Assembly: GCA_963719275.1 (NCBI GenBank)
Contig: CAVRBT010000010.1
Span: 310,001-374,000 of the forward strand
DNA: 64,000 bases
Source: AC-32 sp963719275
GTDB lineage: Bacteria; Actinomycetota; Thermoleophilia; Gaiellales; Gaiellaceae
Reading direction: 5' to 3'
Made by a program: the position numbers and the translations under genes
Notes under the pieces: generated by a model
What the model was told of the DNA's origin: nothing
The model's input: only the letters and a program-made list of their open reading frames with translations
The model's database searches: none
Shown: positions 50,486 to 56,825 of the stretch, piece after piece
How the letters are laid out: each line of letters starts with the position of its first letter
Numbering within the stretch: position 1 is the first letter of the stretch

Positions 50486-51199
50486 ATGGACGTGAAGACG
50501 GTCGTCTGCCTGCCCACCTACAACGAGCGCGAGAACCTCGAGCGGATGCTGCACGCGCTGGCCGACAAGGGCGTCGAGGTGCTCGTGATCGACGACAACT
50601 CGCCGGACGGGACCGGTGAGCTCGCCGACCGGCTTGCCGCGGAGCTCGACTTCGTCTCGGTGCTGCACCGGGAGCGGAAGGACGGCCTCGGCCCCGCGTA
50701 CCTGGCTGGATTCGGGCGCGCGCTGGCCGACGGCGCCGAGCTCGTGCTCGAGATGGACGCCGACTTTTCGCATGACCCCGCGGACCTGCCGCGCCTGATC
50801 GCGGCCGCGCGGGACGCCGACCTCGTGCTCGGCTCGCGCTACGTCGACGGCGGCGCGATCGCGAACTGGGGGCCTGTGCGACGCTTCGTCTCGGCCGGCG
50901 GCTCGCTCTACGCGCGCCTCTTGCTCGGCGTTCCGGTGCACGACCTCACGGGCGGGTTCAAGTGCTTCCGCCGCGAGGTGCTCGAGGCGATCGACCTCGA
51001 CGCAATCACCTCACGCGGCTACGCCTTCCAGATCGAGACGACCTACCGTGCGCTGCGCGCCGGGTTCCGCGTGGTCGAGATACCGATCCGCTTCGTCGAC
51101 CGCGAGCACGGGGGGTCGAAGATGAGCCGCACGATCTTCGCCGAGGCGATCTGGAAGGTTCCCGTGCTGCGCCTCCGGGCGCTGATGGGCCGCTTGTAG
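50486..51199 (+). CDS. Polyprenol-phosphate mannosyltransferase-like GT2
   Basis: A 237-residue GT-A glycosyltransferase of the dolichol-phosphate mannose synthase (Ppm1/DPM1) family. VVCLPTYNERENLERML, IDDNSPDGTGELAD, LEMDADFSHDP (DXD) and VHDLTGGFKCFRREVLEAI are characteristic. FVDREHGGSKMSR follows. There is no C-terminal membrane domain, so it is the soluble catalytic type. It makes lipid-linked mannose for lipoglycans or glycoproteins. Divergent from polX, with CATATG holding both possible starts. Confidence 0.92.
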   Translation: MDVKTVVCLPTYNERENLERMLHALADKGVEVLVIDDNSPDGTGELADRLAAELDFVSVLHRERKDGLGPAYLAGFGRALADGAELVLEMDADFSHDPADLPRLIAAARDADLVLGSRYVDGGAIANWGPVRRFVSAGGSLYARLLLGVPVHDLTGGFKCFRREVLEAIDLDAITSRGYAFQIETTYRALRAGFRVVEIPIRFVDREHGGSKMSRTIFAEAIWKVPVLRLRALMGRL

Positions 51200-51203
51200 C
51201 ATC

Positions 51204-51533
51204 GTGGGCGTGCAGGAGCTCACCGACGCCACCTTCGAGCAGGAGGTCCTGCAGGCCGAAACCCCGGTCGTGGTCGACTTCTGGGCCCCGTGGTGCGGTC
51301 CCTGCCTGGCGGTCGAGCCGGTCCTCGCGCAGCTGGAGGAGGAGCTCGCCGGCCGCGTCAGGTTCGCGAAGCTCGACATCGACCAGAACCTGCAGACGGC
51401 CTCGCGCTACGAGGTGCTCTCGATCCCGACGGCGATCCTGTTCGAGGGCGGCGAGCCCCGCGAGACGGTCGTCGGTGCCCGGCCGCGCTCGTACTACGAG
51501 CAGGCGTGGGCGCCGTGGCTCACGGCGTCGTAG
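51204..51533 (+). CDS. Thioredoxin
   Basis: A 109-residue thioredoxin with the redox motif in VVVDFWAPWCGPCLAVEP, the buried Asp, and the cis-proline in YEVLSIPTAILFEGGEP. It is cytosolic, with no signal. It starts at GTG 51204, 4 bp after the glycosyltransferase gene, so co-transcription is likely. Its 3' end overlaps the convergent permease gene by 14 bp. No thioredoxin reductase is adjacent. Confidence 0.95.
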   Translation: MGVQELTDATFEQEVLQAETPVVVDFWAPWCGPCLAVEPVLAQLEEELAGRVRFAKLDIDQNLQTASRYEVLSIPTAILFEGGEPRETVVGARPRSYYEQAWAPWLTAS

Positions 51534-52575
51534 CCGACTCCCGCACCCGCCTCGGCTGAGCGCGGAGCTCGCGTCCGACAGCACGCGAGGCGACGGTCGC
51601 GTCGCCCTTAGTCCGCAGTCGAACGCGCGGGTCGAGGATCCCGTAGAGCAGGTCGACGATCAGGTTCGCGATCACGACCGCGATGCAGACGACGATCACG
51701 ATGCCCATGATCATCGGCAAGTCGCTGTTCGCTAGCGAGCGCACCAGCAGCCAGCCCATTCCCGGCAGCGTGAACACCGTCTCGATGAACAGCGCGCCTG
51801 CGAAGGCGACGCCGACGTCCATGCCGAGCATCGTGATCACGGGCAGCAACGCGTTGCGGAAGACGTGCACCCGCATCACGCGAAAGCCGCTCGCGCCCTT
51901 CGCGCGCGCGGTGCGAACGTAGTCCTCGTCCAGCGCCTCGAGCAGGCTCGCTCGGATCATCCGGGCGTAGAGCGCGGCGAAGAGGAAGGCAAAGGTCAGC
52001 CACGGCAGGATCATGTGGTAGGCCCAGTAGCGCGGCCCGCCGCAGAGGCTCGTGCTGTCGGGCTCGTAGCGGAGATCGCAGTAGCCGCCGACCGGGAACC
52101 AGTGCAGCTTCACGCCGCCCACGTACGAGAAGACGAGTCCGAGCCACACCGAGTGCGCCGAGGCTCCTATCAGGACAAACAGCATCAGCCCTTTGTCTAA
52201 GAGCGAGCGCGAGTAGAGAGCCGACAGGACACCGATCGGGATGGCGATCATCAGAAAGAAGATCGCGCCGCCGAGGACGAGCGACGCCGTCACCGGCAGG
52301 GTCTCCCGAATGACGTCGGTGACGGCGGCGTTCTGGCGGGTGGAGTCGCCGAGGTCCCCGTGCAGGAAGACGTGCGTAAGGAAGCGCCCGTACTGCTCGC
52401 CGAAGGAGCCGCGGATGTTGAACTGCGTTTGCAGCCCAGGCGCGAAGCCCTGCTCGCTTCGCTGGGCGTTCCTCGAGTCCGCCGGGAGCACGAAGAACAT
52501 CACGAAGACGATCAGCGTGACGACGAAGACGAGCAGAACAGCCCAAAGCAGCCGCCTGACGATGAAAACCAGCAC
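51520..52575 (-). CDS. ABC transporter permease, DppB/OppB type, orphan
   Basis: A 351-residue inner-membrane permease with six helices. LVFIVRRLLWAVLLVFVVTLIVFVMFFVLP is the family N-terminus, and the EAA motif is DYVRTARAKGASGFRVMRVHVFRNALLPVITMLG. Near the start of the first periplasmic loop SRNAQRSEQGFAPG is typical. Partner permease (DppC), ATPases and binding protein are not present in the window. It is the last gene of the thiamine operon, 28 bp after thiL. A role in thiamine-related transport would be unusual for this family; uptake of a peptide-like compound is the default. Confidence 0.88.
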   Translation of the reverse strand: MLVFIVRRLLWAVLLVFVVTLIVFVMFFVLPADSRNAQRSEQGFAPGLQTQFNIRGSFGEQYGRFLTHVFLHGDLGDSTRQNAAVTDVIRETLPVTASLVLGGAIFFLMIAIPIGVLSALYSRSLLDKGLMLFVLIGASAHSVWLGLVFSYVGGVKLHWFPVGGYCDLRYEPDSTSLCGGPRYWAYHMILPWLTFAFLFAALYARMIRASLLEALDEDYVRTARAKGASGFRVMRVHVFRNALLPVITMLGMDVGVAFAGALFIETVFTLPGMGWLLVRSLANSDLPMIMGIVIVVCIAVVIANLIVDLLYGILDPRVRLRTKGDATVASRAVGRELRAQPRRVRESATTP

Positions 52576-52603
52576 TAGCGGCTAGCGTCGCCGCTCGCGC
52601 CGA

Positions 52604-53443
52604 TCAGCGCAAGTCGGCCTGCTCCCGCCCGCCGAAATGCTCCCAACCCGTCAGCTCTACGGGCTCGCCGCGGAGCCGGATTGCGACGCCCTCGCCCTCC
52701 ACGCAGCGACCGATGACGGTGAAGCCGAGGTCGTCGGGGGTGGCCGCGAGGAGCTCGTAGTCCTCGCCGAACGCGAGATCGTCGATCGTTGCGCCCGACG
52801 CGAGTGGGACGCGCTCGAGGTCGAGCTCGAGGCGGCACAGGGAGCGGCGCGCGACATGGCCGGCGTCCACGGCCAGCCCGTCCGAGATGTCGATCAGCGC
52901 GTGCGCGGTGGTTGCGAGCAGCCGACCCTCGCGCAGGCGCACCGGCGGGCGTGCGTGGCGCTGCTCGCGGAACGCCGCGCCGGCCGCGCCCAGCGGCCCG
53001 GTGACGACGACCGCGTCGCCGGGCCTCGCACCCCCGCGGCCCGGGACGCGGGCCGAGCGCCCGATTGCCGTCACGGCGAGCGAGAGCTGCGAGGCTCGCG
53101 TGGTGTCGCCGCCTACGACGGGCACGCCGGCCTCGTTGAGGCCGCCGTAGAGCTCGAGCACGTCGTCGAGCAGCGTGTCCTCGGGTGCGGCGAGGGTGAC
53201 CAGCAGCGCCTCCGGCTCGGCCCCGGAGGCGGCGAGGTCGCTCAGGTTCACGGCCGCGGCACGGAAGCCCAGCTCGCGGTGCGTCGTCCAGTCGAGCCTG
53301 AAGTGGACGTCCTCGACGAGCGCGTCCTGCGTAACGATGAAGCCGCCGGAGAGTCGAGCCGCGTCGTTGTCGATTCCCCGCGCGAGGCCGCGGCGCTCGA
53401 GCTCCTCGAGCAGGCCCAGCTCGCCGAGCTCAGAGAGCCGCAT
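52604..53443 (-). CDS. thiL: Thiamine-monophosphate kinase
   Basis: A 279-residue ThiL that phosphorylates thiamine phosphate to the active cofactor TPP. The N-terminal acids are in GIDNDAARL and IVTQDALVEDVHFRLD, the metal site in VVGGDTTRASQLSLAVTAIG, and ALIDISDGLAVDAGHVA carries the C-terminal family motif. At 279 residues it is shorter than many ThiL (about 320), with a trimmed C-terminus. The ATG lies 14 bp inside thiE. Part of thiD-thiM-thiE-thiL. Confidence 0.93.
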   Translation of the reverse strand: MRLSELGELGLLEELERRGLARGIDNDAARLSGGFIVTQDALVEDVHFRLDWTTHRELGFRAAAVNLSDLAASGAEPEALLVTLAAPEDTLLDDVLELYGGLNEAGVPVVGGDTTRASQLSLAVTAIGRSARVPGRGGARPGDAVVVTGPLGAAGAAFREQRHARPPVRLREGRLLATTAHALIDISDGLAVDAGHVARRSLCRLELDLERVPLASGATIDDLAFGEDYELLAATPDDLGFTVIGRCVEGEGVAIRLRGEPVELTGWEHFGGREQADLR

Positions 53444-53981
53444 CGATCGCCGCCCTCAGCGCCTGCGCATCGCGGGCCGCGCGAATCACCGCAACCCCGG
53501 CGGCCCCGGCACGGATGCAGTCGGCCGCGTTGGACGCGTCGACGCCGCCGATCGCCACGACCGGGATCGAGACGGCGCGGGAGATCTCTGCGAGTCCCTC
53601 GAGGCCGATCGCAGGGTCCGCGTCGGGCTTGGACGGCGTCGCCCAGACCGGCCCCGCCCCGACGTACGCCGCGCCGGCGGTCTCTCCCGCGCATGCCTCC
53701 TCGACCGAGACCGCGGAGGTGCCGAGCAGCAGCCCTGCCGCCACCGCGCGCTCGGCTCCCTCGTCGCGGCGGCCGAGGTGGACGCCGTCGGCGCCCAGCC
53801 GCAGCGCGGCCTCCACGTCGTCGTTCACCACGAAGATCGCCTCGAGGTCGCCGAAGCCGCGCCCGGCTTCGACCAGCTCGTCGGTGCTCGCGCCCTTGCG
53901 CCGCAGCTGCAGGACCGTCGCGCCGCCGTCCACGGCCGCCCGGGCCGCGGCGAGCTCCTCCACGATCGCGTGCAGCCTCAA
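53430..53981 (-). CDS. thiE: Thiamine-phosphate synthase, short
   Basis: A 183-residue ThiE that joins hydroxymethylpyrimidine diphosphate and thiazole phosphate. DGGATVLQLRRKGASTDELVEAGRGFG, FVVNDDVEAALRLGADGVHLGRRD, AAYVGAGPVWATPSK and VVAIGGVDASNAADCIRAGAAGVAVIRA are present. It is about 25 residues shorter than usual; the segment between the first strand (RLHAI) and GGATVLQLR lacks the typical loop. It starts at TTG 53981 as a TTGA overlap with thiM. Activity is probable but the shortened N-terminus is worth testing. Confidence 0.9.
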   Translation of the reverse strand: MRLHAIVEELAAARAAVDGGATVLQLRRKGASTDELVEAGRGFGDLEAIFVVNDDVEAALRLGADGVHLGRRDEGAERAVAAGLLLGTSAVSVEEACAGETAGAAYVGAGPVWATPSKPDADPAIGLEGLAEISRAVSIPVVAIGGVDASNAADCIRAGAAGVAVIRAARDAQALRAAIDAAL

Positions 53982-54763
53982 GCGCTACGCGCCCGAGGAT
54001 CCAACGTCTCGGGGTCGAGCGCATAGAGCGCGTCGTAGAGCGCTGCATGGAACGACCCCGGGCCCTTCGCGTCCTCCGCCGCGTCCTCTCCGGCGACGCC
54101 GAACGCGACCAGCGCCTCGGTCGCAGCCGCGAGCGGGTCGTCGCCGCGGACGCCCAGGAAGCACCCGGTGAGCGCGGTCGCCATGCAGCCCGTCCCGGTG
54201 ACGCTGCCGAGCAGCTCGTGCCCGTTGGCCACCGAGTTCACCACCTGCCCGTCGGAGACGTGGTCGACCGGCCCGGTGACCGCGACGACCGGACCGAGCA
54301 GGCTCGAGGCATCGCGCGCAAGCTCCGGTCCGCCTCCGCCGCCGACCGCCTCGACTCCTCGGATCTCTGCGTCCCGGCCGGCGAGCGTCGCGATCTCGGC
54401 CGCGTTTCCCCGCAGCACTGCGATCTCGAGCACGTCGAGCAGCCGCCGCGATGTGTCGGTGCGGTATTCCGTGGCCCCCGCACCGACCGGGTCGAGCACG
54501 ACGGGCACCCCGGCCGCGTTCGCCGCCCGGCCGGCGGCAATCATCGCCTCGACCCACTCGTCGGAGAGCGTGCCGATGTTGAGCACGAGCGCGGAGGCCG
54601 CCGAGGCCATCTCCTCGACCTCCTGCAACGCGTGCGCCATCACCGGCAGCGCGCCGATCGCGAGGGTCGCGTTCGCGGTCTCGTTCATGACCACGAAGTT
54701 CGTGATCTGGTGGACGAGCGGCTTGCGCTCGCGGATCAGGCCGAGGTCGCTGCCGACGGTCAC
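53978..54763 (-). CDS. thiM: Hydroxyethylthiazole kinase
   Basis: A 261-residue ThiM, the salvage kinase for the thiazole half of thiamine. LVHQITNFVVMNETANATLAIGALPVMAHA is diagnostic, VVLDPVGAGATEYRT binds substrate, and VTGTGCMATALTGCFLG carries the GTGC anion-hole cysteine. GTG 54763 overlaps the thiD stop. The operon has salvage kinases (ThiM, ThiD) and ThiE/ThiL; the de novo genes thiC and thiG are absent from the window. Confidence 0.94.
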   Translation of the reverse strand: MTVGSDLGLIRERKPLVHQITNFVVMNETANATLAIGALPVMAHALQEVEEMASAASALVLNIGTLSDEWVEAMIAAGRAANAAGVPVVLDPVGAGATEYRTDTSRRLLDVLEIAVLRGNAAEIATLAGRDAEIRGVEAVGGGGGPELARDASSLLGPVVAVTGPVDHVSDGQVVNSVANGHELLGSVTGTGCMATALTGCFLGVRGDDPLAAATEALVAFGVAGEDAAEDAKGPGSFHAALYDALYALDPETLDPRARSA

Positions 54764-55530
54764 GCAGCACCTCGCAGGCCGGTCACGTCGACGGGGCCGT
54801 CCCCCGCACCGAGCTCCTCGAGCCCCTGTGCGACGGCCCGTGAGGCGGCCGACGCGGCGGCCCGGGCCGCAGGCTCGAGCGCCATGCCGCGCGCGAGGAA
54901 CGCAGCGAGCGAAGCCGAGTGCGTGCAACCCGCGCCGTGGGTCGCCGCGATCTCGTGCCGCTCGACCGGGATCTCGACGTGCCGCTTCCCGTCGAAGAAA
55001 TGGTCGACCGGCTCGCCGTGACCGCCGGTGACGATCACGGCCGCGGCTCCGAGCTCGTGCAGCCGCCTGGCGAGGTCGCGCTTGGAGCCGTCTCCGACGA
55101 GCTCCTCCGCCTCGAGAAGGTTCGGCGTCACCACTGTCGCGAGCGGGAACAGCCTCGCGACCAGCGTCTCGATCGCGTCCAGCTCCAGCAGCCGCGCGCC
55201 CGAGCTCGCGACCATCACCGGATCCACCACGAGCGGGACGCGGTGCTCGGAGAGGAAGTCCGCGACGGCCTCGATGATCGGCGTCGAGAAGAGCATCCCG
55301 GTCTTGGCGGCGTCCACGCCGATGTCGCCGAAGACGGCCTCGAGCTGTGCGCTCACGAACTCCGGCGGCACCTCGTGCACGGCGCTCACGCCGACCGTGC
55401 TCTGCGCCGTCAGCGCGACGATCGCGCTCATGCCGTAGCAGCCCGCGGCCGCGAAGGCCTTCAGGTCGGCCTGAATACCCGCGCCTCCGCCAGAGTCGGA
55501 GCCCGCGACCGTCAGTGCACGTGGAACCAT
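54760..55530 (-). CDS. thiD: Hydroxymethylpyrimidine (phosphate) kinase
   Basis: A 256-residue ThiD phosphorylating HMP and HMP-P. It starts VPRALTVAGSDSGGGAGIQADLKAFAAAGCYGMSAI, contains VPLVVDPVMVASSGARLL and TPNLLEAEELVG, and ends with the anion-hole motif THGAGCTHSASLAAFLARG (Ala where many have Thr). ATG 55530 follows GGGAG. It is the first gene after the TPP riboswitch, 140 bp downstream of it. It is coupled to thiM. Confidence 0.95.
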   Translation of the reverse strand: MVPRALTVAGSDSGGGAGIQADLKAFAAAGCYGMSAIVALTAQSTVGVSAVHEVPPEFVSAQLEAVFGDIGVDAAKTGMLFSTPIIEAVADFLSEHRVPLVVDPVMVASSGARLLELDAIETLVARLFPLATVVTPNLLEAEELVGDGSKRDLARRLHELGAAAVIVTGGHGEPVDHFFDGKRHVEIPVERHEIAATHGAGCTHSASLAAFLARGMALEPAARAAASAASRAVAQGLEELGAGDGPVDVTGLRGAA

Positions 55531-55550
55531 CTACTCCCTTCGCCGGCTAG

Positions 55551-55642
55551 CACGGGGGAACCCAAGGTTCCCCCGTGAGCCCCCTCCTTCCCGTCAGCTG
55601 CCTCGCAACGCGCACTGGGCTCCGGCCGGGCCGAGCCCGGCC
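55551..55642. repeat. Composite two-hairpin repeat, copy C
   Basis: Hairpin 1 is perfect: CACGGGGGAACC (55551-55562) with GGTTCCCCCGTG (55566-55577). The conserved AGCCCCCTCCTT and CGTCAG follow. Hairpin 2: GGCCGGGC (55624-55631) / GCCCGGCC (55635-55642), loop CGA. On the minus strand it sits between the TPP aptamer and thiD and may act as, or interfere with, the riboswitch expression platform. Confidence 0.72.
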
Positions 55643-55670
55643 TCCGCGGCAGATCGTTGTGGTTCCAATT

Positions 55671-55746
55671 CCTGTCCTCCCTTCGCCGGTGCGAACCGGA
55701 TCAGGTTCAACGGGTGTGATCTCAGCCCCGCAGGGCACCCCGGTGC
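55671..55746 (-). promoter_or_regulatory. TPP riboswitch (THI element)
   Basis: On the minus strand the conserved THI blocks are in order: GGGGTGCC, GGGGCTGAGATCACACCC, TTGAACCTGATCCGGTT and CACCGGCGAAGGGA. Helices P2 to P5 can be drawn. It lies 140 bp upstream of thiD and should turn the operon down when TPP is plentiful. Its 5' end is only 21 bp from the divergent gene's ATG, so the promoter overlaps that gene. Confidence 0.97.
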
Positions 55747-55767
55747 GGCCATGCTACCGTCGCTGCA

Positions 55768-56160
55768 ATGGCCACCGCGACGCAACCGGAGCTCGAGTCG
55801 GCGCAGCGCTTCGTCGACGCGCTCGGCGCGGCAGACTGGGAGGCCGTTCGCGCCTTGCTGGCCGAGGACGTGCACCTCCGCGGGCTGGTGCCGGCCAGGC
55901 TGCGCGAGGAGAAGGGACCGACGGCTGTGGTCGAGCGGTTCCGGTACTGGTGGGACGACCTCGACGACCTGCGGCTACTCGACTCCGAGGTCGAGCCGAT
56001 GGCGAACCAGGTCCGTGTGCGCTACCGCCTGGCCGGCACCGATCGCGACGAGGGCCCAGTGGTCGTCGAGCAACAGTGCTACGTCACCGTCGAAGACGGC
56101 CTGATTACGAAGATCAACTCGGTCTGCTCGGGCTTCCAGCCGACCGACTCGCTGCGCTGA
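55768..56160 (+). CDS. NTF2/SnoaL-like small protein
   Basis: A 130-residue protein of the SnoaL/nuclear-transport-factor-2 cone fold: ESAQRFVDALGAADWEAVRALLAEDVHLRGLVPARL at the N-terminus, VVERFRYWWDDLDDL, and a strand pattern ending EQQCYVTVEDGLITKINSVCSG. Members include polyketide cyclases and ketosteroid isomerases, as well as binding proteins. The catalytic residues for either are not evident. Divergent from the thiamine operon. Its stop overlaps the methyltransferase's likely CTG start as CTGA. Confidence 0.82.
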   Translation: MATATQPELESAQRFVDALGAADWEAVRALLAEDVHLRGLVPARLREEKGPTAVVERFRYWWDDLDDLRLLDSEVEPMANQVRVRYRLAGTDRDEGPVVVEQQCYVTVEDGLITKINSVCSGFQPTDSLR

Positions 56161-56825
56161 GCACGGCACGGTACGACGGGCTGGCCGCCTGGTACGAGGG
56201 CTTCCGCCGTGAGCTCGCCGACGACGAGCTCGAGGCGCTGCGCCGCCTGCTGGGCCCCGGGGACGGCCGCTGCCTGGACGTCGGCTGCGGGACCGGCGTG
56301 CCAACCCTGGCGGTCGCGGCGCTCGGCTGGTCCGTCGTCGGCGTCGACGTCTCGGGCGACCTCATCGAGCGGGCGCGGGCCCGCGGTCTCGAGGTAGTCG
56401 AGGCAGCCGCGGACGCGCTGCCCTTCGACGCCGCAAGCTTCGACGCTGTCGTCTCCTTCTGGACCCATACCGACATCGACGAATTCGCCGCGGCTGTTGC
56501 CGAGGTCGCGCGTGTCCTGCGGCGGGGTTCCCCGTTCGTCTACATGGGCGGCCACCCATGCTTCGTGGGGCCTCATTCGCTCTTCGTGGAGGCGGAGGGG
56601 GTGCCGGAGCTCGCCCCCGGGTACCGTCAGACCGGGCGCTACGACGCTTCCACCTTCGGCGTCGGGCACCCCGACGGCGTACGCGTGCGCGTCGGAGCGG
56701 TTCATCTCACCCTGCACGACTTCTTCGCCGCCTTCACCGACGCGGGCTTTCGCATCGAGCGGTTCGAGGAGCTCGCCGTCGACCGCGACTACCCGCATAT
56801 CGTCGGCCTGCGGGCGCGCCTGTGA
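56157..56825 (+). CDS. SAM-dependent methyltransferase, CTG start likely
   Basis: About 222 residues. Motif I is CLDVGCGTGVPTLAVAALG near residue 40, then VVGVDVSGDLIERARARG, ADALPFDAASFDAVVSFWTHTD and VLRRGSPFVYMGGHP. Homologues of this kind begin just where a CTG at 56157 would start the chain (STARYDGLAAWYEGF). No ATG, GTG or TTG occurs in frame for about 27 codons upstream, so a CTGA overlap with the preceding stop is the best model. Downstream it overlaps the helicase as GTGA. Confidence 0.85.
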   Translation: MSTARYDGLAAWYEGFRRELADDELEALRRLLGPGDGRCLDVGCGTGVPTLAVAALGWSVVGVDVSGDLIERARARGLEVVEAAADALPFDAASFDAVVSFWTHTDIDEFAAAVAEVARVLRRGSPFVYMGGHPCFVGPHSLFVEAEGVPELAPGYRQTGRYDASTFGVGHPDGVRVRVGAVHLTLHDFFAAFTDAGFRIERFEELAVDRDYPHIVGLRARL

